A stretch of DNA of 64,000 nt, taken from positions 5,478,058-5,542,057 of the forward strand of contig NC_026661.2 in NCBI RefSeq assembly GCF_000004075.3, given 5' to 3'. A program made the position numbers and the translations under genes. Below, in pieces: positions 1-13,700 of this stretch (positions within the stretch are counted from its first letter, which is position 1; each line of letters opens with the position of its first letter). The stretch comes from Cucumis sativus. Its lineage: Eukaryota > Streptophyta > Magnoliopsida > Cucurbitales > Cucurbitaceae. The notes beneath the pieces are model-generated. The model was not told where the DNA came from and did not search any database. It was given only the letters and a program-made list of their open reading frames with translations.

Positions 1-1025
1 GGTGATTACAATAGATATTTCCAATTGAAAACTAAGTAAGAAAGACTTAAGTGTTAAAAAAGGTGTACAGTTCACTGGAACATATAACCATCGAGCTGAA
101 AGAGTGATGCATCATTGCAAGAAATCTGAAATATATGCCCATCGTAGCTAAGGAGCATCCAAAGATTCTTGATTGTTTGATGGCATTATTTAAGACCGTT
201 CTTCACCTAAGTATCTCCCTTCTGTGAACTAGGCTTTCCTCAAAGGTTCCAACACAACCATTTAGCACTTGTCTAAATTAATAAATTTCCTATTTCAGGG
301 ACATTTAATTATGTACATTTTGTAATTCATTTATATGTGCTAAAATCTGTTAGAACCAGAATATTCTACAGTAAAAATATTGAAAAATTCCAACCACAGT
401 TTATAGTTCACATTTCAAGGCAAATTTACATGGTTTTAGTATCGTTGTAGAAGACCACATTATGTATTTTATTTTAGCAAACTTCATTCACAAATTTTTT
501 TTTGAAGTTGCTCATTTATCTCTCTTTCTCAATGAGAGCTCAATTTCTCACTAACAGAAAAATATGTTTCTTACTGTCATGCAAACCAACAGGGCTTTAA
601 TCTGGTGTCGTGTTTGCATATGCAAACTGCTGTCTTTTTTCATTCAGTCATAGGCAACTTTTAGAAACAAGGGATATGTTTGGTGAAGAATTGAAATGAC
701 AATCAGTCCAACCAAAAAAATGAGAAAATGGGAATAAGGTTTCGAAGTATTACATTCACTTCAATTAGTTTGGGTTGAGAAACACAATTGATATTGTTTA
801 CTAAATGTTCGGAGAAGCAAATTTGAATTGATGCTAGGGCCTAGAAAAAGGTAAAACAATAAAAGAACAAAGGACAAATGGAAAACTTGGTGGAGATGGG
901 GATAGATGCATGGATCACCACCTCTCAAACGACTATCAAATAAGTTTATCAACATATTTTAGAAGTACTGAAATTCCACAAATAACTCAACAAAGAAAAA
1001 GAAATACATTAACTAGGACACTTAC
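1..1025 (-). other. Intron of the CYP40 gene, cut by the window edge
   Basis: The donor GTAAGTG follows exon 4 at 1025. No exon carrying the expected next CYP40 motif (ACKLKLGD-like) could be read on the minus strand down to base 1. The stretch is AT-rich, with no recognisable repeat or RNA gene. I read it as part of one intron longer than 1 kb. Confidence 0.6.
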
Positions 1026-2855
1026 CGAACTGTTTGTGAATATCTGTGATTTAGTTTTTCTAAGATATGAACTCTTCTCTGCAGACTCAAAGGAAAAGAC
1101 GAGGAGAAATTGAGGGGAGGGGGGAGTCAGTGCAGTCATTTATACTTAAGATATTCATAGTAAAATATCCTCTAGTTTCATGATACTACCAAGTACCATT
1201 TATGTCAAAGGAAAGATGTACCTTCATCAATTCCTTCTTTTTCCCAGCAGATATCAAGGTAGCGTAAAGCCTTTCGATACTTTCTGAGAGCCATCTTGTA
1301 GTCTTGCTTCTGTAAGGAGACGTTATGGGAGTAAAAGGAAATCTATCACTAGGTTTTAATGATAAGCTAACGAAAAATCTGAACCCAAGGATATTCTTCT
1401 TTCCCATTAGTACAAAGGACAAAATTCTATACAGCAGTTTTTTTTCAAAATTAAAAAGAAAAAGGGAACATTAACGTCAGATGGAATCTAGTGTCAATAC
1501 CTTGTAATGCTCATTGCCAAAAACCTTCACAGAATCAACTGCCTTCACCCACCATTCAAGATCATCAGAGCTCTGTTCTAGGTCAGTTGGCCAATCAGGA
1601 AACGTATCCCCATCATTGAAAAAGTTTGAAATTCCATCATCTGCTCCCTCAGGAATTTCTCCACAATCCGAAATAATGACTTCAGCAATAGGACAGGCAT
1701 TTTCACCAGTTGTAACATGCTCAATTGAACGAACAACACCCATTCCTTTCAGAACCTTCCCAAATACTACATGTTTCCCATCCAAATGAGGAGTGCGAGT
1801 AGTTGTGATAAAAAATTGGGAGCCATTGGAGTTGGGACCAGAATTAGCCATAGATAACATTCCTTTCCTTTCATGTTTTACCTCAAAATTTTCGTCATCG
1901 AATTTCTCGCCATATATAGACTCTCCACCAGTACCATCTCCAGCAGAAATATCTCCACCTTGTACCATGAATCCTTTTATAACACGGTGGAAACATGACC
2001 CCTGAACAATTCAAAATTCAAATAAACACATAAGCATCCATATACCCAGATCATGGTAATAAATTCTAAACAAACAAGTGACACACTTTGCTTCAATAGT
2101 GAAAAGGTGCAGTCATTACTTAAGACCCTTTTCATTACTTCACGGAAAAGTTCCAAAAGATAATCAAAATGAAAAAACATAAAAGAATATTACAAAGCCC
2201 ACAGCCAAAACAAAGCCCTTGTCAAATGTCTATTATTAACATTTTTAATCAACAAAAACACAACTAATAGGAGACCTCGAGTAAAGTCCTCTGCTTTCAA
2301 AGAAGAGAAAACAAAAGAAAGAAGAAACAAAACTCCAAATTTTGGAGACCCCTATTTATATATATATATATAAAAAAAAAAAAAAACTCAATCCAAATCC
2401 TTAAGGAACCCATTGCTACCACAATCGAAACAACCAAGCAATAACAGTTAAAATATCATCAAGTAAGTAGAAGAACGCGACTGTTTATTTACTGATCAAT
2501 AACAAAGACATCATCATTCCACTGACACTCAGAAAGGAAAAGAAATCCAACGTCTTACTAAAACAAACAAGTCGTACAAAAAAGGAAAGAGAAAAAAAAA
2601 AGCTATATACATAAATACAAAGAAACCCAGTTTGTATTATGCATATACGAAGTTCAAAACACCATCGATATAAAGAACAATGACCTTAAAATGAAGGGGA
2701 ACGCCGGTATGGGGACCAATACCCTTCTCGCCAGTGCAAAGAGCCCTGAAATTCTCAGCTGTTTTAGGCACCACATCATCATAAAGCTCCACAACAATTC
2801 TTCCCTCCAGATCACCTCCAATACTAATATCCAAAAAGCAACGGATCCTACCCAT
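1026..2855 (-). CDS. CYP40: Cyclophilin 40 (SQUINT-type peptidyl-prolyl isomerase), 5' part, runs off left edge
   Basis: Peptidyl-prolyl cis-trans isomerase fused to a C-terminal TPR domain; in the family it is an Hsp90 co-chaperone in the cytosol, and Arabidopsis SQUINT promotes AGO1/miRNA function. Four exons are visible: 2685-2855, 1501-2001, 1222-1309 and 1026-1078, all with GT-AG borders and matching phases. The ATG at 2855 gives [14 protein letters not shown], the usual CYP40 N-terminus. Seen motifs: [25 protein letters not shown] and [10 protein letters not shown]. The last carries His where CypA has the cyclosporin-contact Trp, which is typical of CYP40. After the cyclophilin domain come the linker (GADDGI) and the first TPR helices ([18 protein letters not shown]). 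Reading stops at QIFTNSS after exon 4. The remaining TPR exons are not found in bases 1-1025, so the gene continues outside the window. The family name is certain; regulation is not visible. Confidence 0.93.
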
Positions 2856-4774
2856 TTCCTTCAAACTTTGAATCTTAAGGCTCAACTAGCTTGACCCAGT
2901 ATGTAAAACGAGTTTCTAGAGTGTTCCAAGGGGTTCAAAACAGAGTGAAAACAGAATGGGTGAATCTGGGAGAACGTGAAAATGAAGACAAAAATCGATG
3001 AACCCTAAAAAGGCCGGCCACTATTTATTTGGAAATCTGTCACTCTCTTTCTCTTTCTTTGTGGTGGGACTGTGTCAGTGTTGAAAATTTTGAAAAAAAA
3101 AAAAGAGTGGATAGAGTTGGTTTAAGTAAGTGGGGTTTAGGGCAATGAAATGGAAAGGGAAAAAAAAAAGAAAAAGATGGAAGGGAAGGTTGAAGGAACA
3201 GTTGATTGTTCAGTTTCAGAAGATATGGCGATGGGCCACTCCAATTTTCATTGTCGATCCTCATTGTTCCCTTTCGTCACCATGTCTTCCACCTAACTCA
3301 ATTCATCTCTCTGTTCTTTTCTATCTTTTAACTTAAACTTTTCTGATAAAAATTGCTAATTTTAAGTTCCTCAAATCTTAGTAATACTTAAGAGCCATTT
3401 GAATGGTTCAATCTTTATATCACAACTTGTATTAAATAATGATGATAAATCAATTTCAGTTTGTATCAATTTAAACTCTATCTTACACCCAAGCTTTATA
3501 TAGATTAATGTAATTAGAGTTATTTTGTCCCTTTGAGTTGACATTAAAGTATTAAAAGATCACTTTGATTAAAATCATTTATAAAATTATTGTTCAGTCT
3601 TTGAAGAAAGCCTTAGAAATTACATTATTCAATGTGATTTGAAGATAGGATGCATTAGAATATTCATGCGTGCGGTAGATAGCTCCCATTCTATAATTCA
3701 ACCTTTTCTGATGTAAGAAATAATAAAGTAGAAAAAATATAATTTTGTACAAATTTAATTTTAGAAGGTTAAGTTTAACCTTGGAAAGAAAATTAAAAAT
3801 GTCTTTAACTATCAAATAATGATTAATTAAGTGGTGTATATATCGAAGCAAAAATCTTGAAATTGCCAACATAAGAGACCTATATGTATCAATGGATAAA
3901 AAGTCTTGAATGCAAATCTCCACACCTCTACGTTTATTACAACACATGAATCAACACATGAACCACGTGCGTGCACCAAATTGGATTCATACTTTCATTA
4001 CAAAGCTTAAATTAAATTTAATACTTCTTCCTTATTTTGTAGTGAAGAAATTATTGAATTTTTATTTTAGAAGAATGTCATAAAACTAACCTCCAAACAT
4101 ATAGACACGTGAGGAAGATTTTTTTTAGTGAAACCAAAAACAGAAATATAGGTCTCTTAAAGTGTAGGATTAAATAGTTGTTTTTCCTAACATTTTTGTA
4201 AGAACATATACACAAACCCCAATGGATTCAACCATTTTTCAACATTTTAAAAAGAAACAATTCTTGTTCCCAAAAAAAAGTGTAATCAAGAAGTGTTCAA
4301 GATTGTGCCCAATAATTTTATAAACTTATCTAACAAATCCATAAATTTTCAATGGTGTGTCACATAATCATAAACCAAAACCATCCCCAATCAAATATAA
4401 GATTTTTTTCTTCTCATTCTCACCAATAAAATATATTTTAATTATACATTATCACTTCACCTCTTTAAATTCAATGAAAACAAATAACAAATACTAAAAT
4501 GGGGTCATATTTAAAATAAATAAATTTCGAGACTATAGGTTTGAATTTCAATAAAAATACAACTAAAAGAAATAAATAATAAGTTTAAACTTGAAGAAAT
4601 GTGTGATAAATATTTAAATAAAGGAAAATTTACATTGTTCCAAACTTCTAACATGAGTGAAATTTTGCTACACTATTCCCAACTTTCTAAAAAGGATTCT
4701 ATTTTCCTACCTTTTACTCTTACAAAAGTGTTTGTGTTTCCTAGAGGCAAAGCCAAAAAAATAGAAAAATAAGC
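2856..4774. other. Intergenic spacer, CYP40 promoter to RRP44A 3' side
   Basis: The part near 2856-3060 is the CYP40 5' UTR and promoter; it holds a telo-box-like AACCCTAAA at about 3001 and a TATTTATT stretch just upstream. From about 3300 to 4774 the DNA is AT-rich with no supported gene. The open frame on the minus strand at 3594-3947 has no recognisable protein features. Confidence 0.5.
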
Positions 4775-7700
4775 TTAAAGAAGAGTAAGCTGGAGCTTTG
4801 GTCTATTTGGTTGGGGCTCCACAACCTCCATGTGAATTCTCACCGCTTGTAGAATGTTGTATGTGATGCTTCCATCTAACTTCTTGATCTTTTGTTCTTG
4901 TTCATCCACAAACCATTCTCCACTCTGCTTCTCGCTTTTACCTGTCAAGTAAACCGGTCCTTCGATACCAAATCTGACAAAGGGGAAAGAATGAAAACAG
5001 TGTACATCATCGAGTGGTTCACAAACAAAGCAAACATGTTGTTCCATCATTACTGAACACCATTTTAATTTTATATCTGAGGAAGTCTAGATCAACTTTA
5101 TCAACCATATCACCAGCTCCCTATAATTCTACGTCAACAGTCCAACATAATAACATTTGATGTTGGAAAACTCGTACAATATTTAATATCATCTTATGTG
5201 CATAGTCACCCTTATTCAGTTATTTGAGTTCATCTCAAACATTTCAGATCAATCTAAGTAAAAGATAGAGTTAAAGATATGCTAATATAAAACCATAGGT
5301 TTGGGGAACATACTTAGGAACAAATACAATAAAACCATTTGATCTTATCTTCACTATTCTGGCCTCCGTGTCCGTAGGCCTACACATCAGAAAGAGATGA
5401 AATTACGGACACACATCAAAAAGAGATGAAATGTCTTCGTTGGATTAGACAAGAAAAAAGTGAACGTCAAAATATTTTAGTCATGCACAAGAGTGACGAA
5501 CAAGCTAAAGATCAAATACCGTTTTTTGAAGTAAATTAGAGTATGAAGCTCCACTGAAGCCCGGCCAGCCATTTGGGCATTTCTGTGTCGATAATTTAAG
5601 TCTAAAACAATTTACAAGAGTCAGCATATATATATATGATATTTCTTTAATAGATTAGGAGTGCTTATCATCGTAACAAATAACTAAGGTGCAGAGAGTA
5701 TTTCATACTATCTGCGATTGTAGTGAGTTTCGGTCTGTCAAGGAATAATGTTGGGAGTTTGAATATTCCTAAAGATGCAGCAAGCAATCTGTGCACAATG
5801 ACATCTGCAATAAAATAATGGCTAAGGACACAAAATAATAGGACAACGTCACTAAACTGACAACACAAGGACCCCAAACCTGCGTATCGTCGAATAGGAG
5901 AGGTGAAATGGGTATACAGACGAGCTGCAAGCCCATAATGTTGATATTCTGGAGGACTGAGGTCTCCACTATAGAAGTAAACTGCCTTCACTTGTACAAA
6001 AAAAGGATTTCAGAAATGTCCATCAGCAATTAAATTAGAAAAAAATTCATATTTAAGTGAAATTACCTGTGTCATACATCTAGTAGCTAGTATTCTGATC
6101 AGCTTATTGAAGTATGGATCATCACCCTGATAATATATGAATTTGTTCAAGTTAAACAAACAACAGAAGAGAAAATGTTTATCACAATATGGATTTTGAA
6201 TTAAATTCAGCATAGCCACGAGCCAAGCAACATTTGAAGACAAATCTAAAATTGTCCTACTCAGATGCAATAATATACCAATGCACGATCAAGAGAATCA
6301 GCCAAAGCTTTGGATGATGAGACATCCAAATCAAGACCAACAGCTACAGCTGTGCGGATCAAAGGTTCGAGCATCTCTTTAGTAGGAGTAGGATGGCGCC
6401 TGCAAATAAAAAGAAAGGCCAGGAAGCAATAGTTTATTATAACAATCTTATCAATCAATCATTAGCCATAAAATTAGATCAAAGAAGAAAATTTGCATCT
6501 TTTGAGAGAGAAACAAGAAATAAGTCATATTAGGATATAGATCGAAACTCCAGCTGAGAAAAATGGCAGGAGAGCAGTTAAACTTCATCCAAGAATATGA
6601 AATCCTCAACTCTTCGACTGGTGTTGGACAAATGGGCAAGTCAGATTAGGCTTGCTTTTAATTTGAAAACTATAAAAACGAGTCTATATCCTAATATGAC
6701 TAATTTCTTGTTTCTCTCAAAAAGATGCAATTTTTCTTCTTTCATCTAATTTTGTGGCTAACGATTGAATGAAAGGCGAGTGCACTCATACAATAAAAGA
6801 TGAGAAGAAAAAGCTTATGTGATAGCTCTTGACCTTAATAATGAACACAGCGGGAAATGTTTAAGAATCTTTTCTGCTACCGAAACATTTGCTGCAAGCA
6901 TAAACTCCTCAACCATTTGGTTAGCTTCTCGAATTTGATACATACCTGGAACAAAAGATTTGAGAAGTTTTAAAGAAAGAAAAAGGGGAAATCTTAGCAC
7001 ATTAATACACAACTAATAAGGGAACGAAAAGTGAATTTAGATATATAAAAAATGGATGACAAGAACATCTTTTTCATATTATTAATTTGACTGTTTGAAA
7101 CAAAATATTTGTGTCTGAGGATTCAACAAATAATCCTCGAACGAAATCTAACATCCAAACATACCAATATCAAGAGGATCATGCGTCTCAGTGTCAATTT
7201 GAAATTTGACTTCAGCAGAAGCAAGAGTCAAAGCTCCTCTCTCAATTCGTCTCAACCTCATTTTCTGCGGGTACACAAGGTTGTGGGATGTTAAAAACTA
7301 AGTCAGACTGAGGCATATTGATGTAATCTAAGTAACTCAAGGAGAAACCCTCCAAGAACCAAGATTATGGATTTTTTATTAGAATGAATAATGTGTTTCA
7401 AACAAGAGGAGAAGACTCCTATTTATAGAGTTCTATTACAATTGAGGGTAAAAAGGGAATTAACCTAGAATATTACCCAATTAACCTTTAATCTTCTTAC
7501 CTCACATATCAATCAGATTATTTATAGAACAAAAGTACACAAAGCATGCATACCTTTGCTAAAGCATTCATATTTCTCAAGTCTCTAGTTATTGGATCCA
7601 TCAATCGACTGCAAGTAAATACAGCTTGGTCAAAATAAAACGTTTAGGTTTTAATGAACCCCCCAAAAATTCTGAAAATAAGTAAAGCACAGTGATAAAA

Positions 7701-10700
7701 CAATTTATTGGTAATTGCATATTTAAGCTCGATTTGCCAAATATGCAAACAAAAAAAAGGTTGTAGATTATTTACAAAGGTTGCAACTCAAAGATTCTAT
7801 GATTCTGTATAAGCACCACAACATATGATATAGAGAGAGAGGGAGATGCCAAAGGAAGAGCTTCAGCAAGGAACACAAAAAAATATAGGCAAACCTGCAC
7901 TCAATTAAGGACTCATAAAGTGAAACCCTTCCAAGTTCCAAGTATCAAGAAAGCAACACACAAATTTCAAATAAGAAGTTAAGGCGCTAATCCAAAGCTA
8001 TTTTGGTCGTACTGTCTATTTTAAGGATAAGAAATAAACAACAGATCTGTTCGGGACCATGGGATTCTTTTCTATTTGGTAAACTTGAACATAGTTCAGA
8101 AACTACTTTCGAAACAGTTGAAAATTTTGTTCTTTCAAAAGCCATGAGCTCATGACAGTGTTTTAAAAAGCCTGGGAGTGGGTCAAGGCTCAAAGTGCAG
8201 GTTTGGTGTCTTGCATTGAAAAGGTAAGGCGTGCCTCAAGCGGGCACCTTTGGTGTCTTGGAGCTTTTTTATTGTTTAAAAATAGTAATAATTAGGATTT
8301 TATCTAGTCACATCTTGTATTGAAAATTGGAGCCTAGTATAAGGGTTTTATTTTCAACCTAGTTGAGATGGCATCAATAATACATAAAACAACGTTAGGT
8401 ACCTGGATAGGAATGTTAGTATTCAGGGATATAATGGTCAATTGGTCATTAGATGGAAAGCTAGTTACTGGATGTTCTATAAATAGCGAGAAGATGAGTA
8501 AGTGAAGGGAAACTATTATGTGGAGTGATTCTATTGTAGTTTCTTCTTTGATTCTCAATATAATTTAGATCTTGATTCTTGTTAGGATGTATCCTAATAA
8601 ACAACTAACAGACAGTGAAGGTTTGATGAAAGACATGAACACTACACTACACCATGTCAAAATGCTGGCAATTACCGTAAATGATCGAATTATTACAAAC
8701 TCCAATAAACTTCAGATAGTTATTATTGAAAAGAGAGACAACGAGTTCACACCAATTTACGTGGAAACCCGAGTACCGGGAGAAAAACCACGATTGTTTG
8801 TGTTGTTATTATTTTCTAATGAATAAAGCAATAGGTACAAGGGAGAATAAATAGAGTACACAATGGAATAAAAAAGGAAAAGATTTAGGAAAATAAGGAA
8901 TACATTCCCATAATCTTTCCATAATTATTCTAGGATTCTAACAAGGAAAAAGCCTAGAAAAAAGGAAAGAATTCCAACAGTTATAACTGACATGAAATTA
9001 CCTGTCATCCATCCTTGCCTGAGCTTCAACATAAGATAATGCAGCACTCGACTTAATGATGCTTTTGGTGTAGCTAGTAGAAACAATATCGGCTTCAGGT
9101 GTCATTTCCTAAACATCACGAGCAAGTGATTGAAACTAAAATTCACGAACTAGGGGGGAGGGGGGCATACTGAAGTCTAAACATGTTCACTAATTGATTA
9201 TTAAACAACAGATAAACAAATAATCGAAGTAAAAGATGACAAAAGTCGATGATATCATATAAAAGAGTGTACAATACGATAAAGGCCTAGGGTAGGATTG
9301 GCAGAAATTTAATATCAAGAAAAACAAAAGTATGAAGATGTTACTGCAGAATAAAACTTTTATCCATATTTCCAAAAAAAAAAAAGCGATAAACTACATA
9401 CCCAAATTACTGAAAATGCCAGTCTTTCCACATCAGCTCGAAGAGAACATATATCTGCAGATTAAGATTTTTCATCACATAGAGCTAAAGTGGATAAGAA
9501 TAAAACCTGTCAAACAATGCCTCTTACACAAATGCAACATAAAAGTAAATGCCGACCTTCTGTTAATGGTTTCGGAAGCATATCTATTCTCCGCTCAACA
9601 AGGTAGACTGATGTGCCCCTTTGTGCAGCCTCGTCATCCAATGCAGTGCCCGGATGAACAAAATTTGTTACATCAGCAATATCTAATCGAATGTTGTTAA
9701 AGATGCAAATACGAACCGAGCTTTCATTACACAAAATAAATTAATATACAAGAGTGAACAAAAAATTCTAGTCCCACGAAAGGAATCCAACTCAATCCAC
9801 CCTTGTAAAAATGAATCTACTTTTTTCAAACTTATTTAGAATGACACACCAAATGATTTGAACAGTAATCCCGATATGAATTTTTTTAAAATGAGATCCC
9901 AATCCTGGTACAACTAACTACCAAGAATAATCTATTTTAAAGAATTCCAATAAAAATATTTAAATATTCTCTATAAAAGGGATGAATAAATAACAAGATC
10001 CAAAAGATTAAGTTAATCATTTAAAATCCTTTTTTATATCCATGAGTGTCTGAGCCAGCTTGTGCGCACCTCGACTAATTTCATAGAACACCCGCTTGAC
10101 CCCAAAATATTTGGGTGTCAAGGAAACTCGTAAGAAATTAATTCCTAGATAGGTGGCCACCATGGATTCAACTCGTGACCTCTTAGTTAGTTATTGAGAC
10201 CATGTCTCCCTTTTTACCACTAGGTCAAACCATAATGGTTTAATCATTTAAAATCTTTTAGAACCGTAAGAGTGCTTTAGAAACCCATCGTTAAGACTCT
10301 TCAGTAACAAAAACCTCTTCGGTAAACAGAAAGTTAAAAGACTGAGGATACGGACTCCAACTTCAAAATTTCCATTTGAAAGAGCAGTACAGTGAAGTGC
10401 ATCATCAATATCTTTGCAACCTGGACAAATAAAAAGCCCATGAACTCCAATTAATGTTTGACAGAACTAACTGACAACACCACAAAGAGATAATAACAGG
10501 TAAAAAAAAGGCGTGATAGAGTTCAAGAAACATTCAACTACCTGGAGGGTCCACACTGAAAACATTTAAATGCCGCAAATCCTGTCGAATAGGGTTTGCA
10601 ATATCAACAGGAGACACTGACCATGGTAACGGAGGCAAGCATGTCATAACTTGTGAAGAAAATGGCCTGGAGTTTATATCGTTTTCAATTAAGACCACCT

Positions 10701-13700
10701 GAAGTATTCAAAAGGGTCCAAAAATTTCAGTTAATGAGAAAAGGCACTGAAAGATTTTCCACCACCTCACCCCCACGTATTTCGGATTAACTAGTACCTA
10801 AAAGTGTGTACAGCTCATTTAATTCTCACTTGCTGATGTATTCCTAGACATCAGTATTGTACAGAGATAACATTCAATCATATTTATCATCTCATCAGTA
10901 ATTTAAACATTTTGTGAATCAAATTTTTAGGGAAAAATCAACTTTGACAAGTTGGGTTAATTGCACATCAAACTCAGATAAGCAATGAAATCTTAACCTT
11001 AAACTTAATATTATAAAATAAACATTTTAAGAGAGAGAAAATGTGTTTGCAATTTTAACCCTCTAAAATTGCTCACTCCAAATATGGTCATAAGAAATTT
11101 TCTCTTATGCATTCAATGAACTTTTAAACGCATGTACAATATGAAATCAAAAAAAAAAACCTAAAAGAGCTATAGTTTTTTAGTTCAAGTATATGAATTT
11201 TGGCAAAGCTACTCCATGGTTTATTTGTGCATTGGTCAAACTTATATTTGTACAAAACTTTATTTCATTGAAATTAAGGAGTTTTCAAGGATTTTTACAC
11301 TATTATCTACTAAAATTAGTGGGCAACTTAGCAGAAATTGATCGATGGTAAAATTGTAACACTTGTTTTAGGATCCAATTTGATGAAATTCAAAGTTTAG
11401 GGCCAAAACTGATATGACCTCATAGGTTCAATGTCAAAATCCCCCCCCCCCCAAAAAAAAATAATAATAATAATAATATTTTTACCATATCACCCTAAAA
11501 AATATTATATGTTATTAGTATATGGATATATTTAACAATCTGAAACTTAAATCCCACCCCCATAAGTTTTAGAAATCCAACAAGATCTATTAGCCCTGTA
11601 GGTATTATGGAAAATCATCTAAAGAACCATGTGGTTTGAAAGCAAGAGATAGAACAGAAAAGTGCTTCTTAATGATATAATGATCGTGCATACCTCACTT
11701 TCTGTATCTCGATCACCTATTTCTCCTATAGATCGCACATAATGTCCTGAAGGATATCTAGAAAGACGGTCCCAAGAATCAACTGCTACAATAATTCTCT
11801 TGTCTAAAAGATTCTCAAGCTGACGAGTCTGGATTCTAATTTTAGGAATCCGACGATCTTTGGAAACAAATAGAGCATAAGCGATGCCACCACTTCCAGC
11901 AGGCATAGGCATTGGATCCAAAGAACCACAATAACTGCATTAATTTCAACAACTTCAGACAAAGAACTCCACTATGATACAAAATCTGTGCAACCATCTT
12001 GAAAAAGTAAAGAAACAAAACTGCAATACTGAAAACAAAAAATTTATGAAATCCCCAAAACAACGATAAAGTTAGGTGGAAAATCAGAGTACATTTTCAA
12101 CATTAACTACAAATGTTAGTGTCATCTTGATCTTGTAGACTGTAGACATATAAAAATATACACGGGTACATATACATCTAAAAACATATTTAAGTATTTA
12201 TTAGTAGAAGAAAAAGTATATAATGTGTACAGCAAAAGACACCCCATGGAACATAGGAATCTAACAAACAGCCACGATAACTTACGAATGCCAGTTACGC
12301 TTTATGATACCAATAACACGTCCAGCTGGGCGTGGTGAACTAGAAGAAGAATCTCCACTAGAGCCCTGTAGTACAGATGCAGCTCTTGGAGCATCATCAG
12401 CACTACCAGGAACAAGATGAACATCTTCTTCCTCATCATCTTCTGCAATAATAAAATCATGTCTGCATCATAATGGGATTGTGTGTGTGTGCACAACTGC
12501 CCGTGTATGTGTGAGAAAGAGAGAGAGAGTGATGTTCAAAGCCCAATATAAGCTTGAATTGGAAATACAGAGAAAAGATAATTAGTAACTTCCTGACAGG
12601 GACGTTGTTAACCTTTTTACCATCTACATTGAGTTGGCATCTAATTGCCCCCTCCCACCGGCCAGGCCACCAACCATACTGAATAGAAACTTTTATTGGA
12701 AACACATAGGAAAGTCCTTAGTCATTTCCCTAAGGGAATTTGCTAATCTTTCTATATTTTCATATTTAAGTTATCATATAATTGGAATTCTTATAAGTCG
12801 TGAGAATATGACTCCAACCTAATCCTATCCCCATTCACCCTACACAAACACCCACACATACGCACATCTCCATGTTAGATTGTTACAGAATTCCCACTAG
12901 CCTTCTCAGTTCACAATTAATAAAATATTCGTGAGAATAAAAAAATTACCATCGTCTGCTATAGTCAGAGACTTCTCTTCATGCCACTGATCTCGAGACA
13001 GAAGTTCAACTGCCACAACATCACCATCAAAAGCCCTGTTCATGTTGGTACGCCCATAAATAATAATTTCATCACCAATACTCTCACTTCCAACATATGC
13101 TTCAAATGGGTTGTATCGATTAACACGGAGCTTTCCTTGATGATATATACCACGATGCAAACCAGAAGTAATTTCTGACATGGGTTTATGCTGAAAGAAA
13201 GAAGAGCAGGATATGTTAAAAACCAGAAACCTTATAAGACACTAGTATTTTTCCTGAAATAAATGAAGTTCAGCACATTCATTGTAATACCTCGGAGTAA
13301 AGAACCTTTCTCTTCGATGGCCTCAAATCTTCAACATCCTCCATATTTGCATCTTCATTTGCACTTTGCACTAACAGATCAAGTAAATGAGTTTGCCCCA
13401 ATGATTTAACATATGATTCAACTGTAAAGACCAAACAAATTAACCGAGTTAGCTAAGCATATGACAAAAAAAAAAATTGAGAGAGAGAGAGAGAGAGCAT
13501 AATCATTACAAGCAAGCCATATGGTAGACACCAGAAGGCTTTAAGCGAAGCTAAAAATAAATAAACATCTAACATACTTGTCTCTGCACCAATTCCCTCT
13601 TCAATAGCCTTTCTCCTATTCTCTCTGTCATTGGTTATGAGTAGAACACGAGTAGCACCACCAAGATGATTCTGATACCATTGAGCAGCAACTCGAATGG

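Noticed and set aside
3594-3947. 117-codon minus-strand frame between CYP40 and RRP44A
   Set aside because: AT-biased amino acids (Ile, Leu, Lys, Tyr, Phe), no motif, no promoter or splice context.
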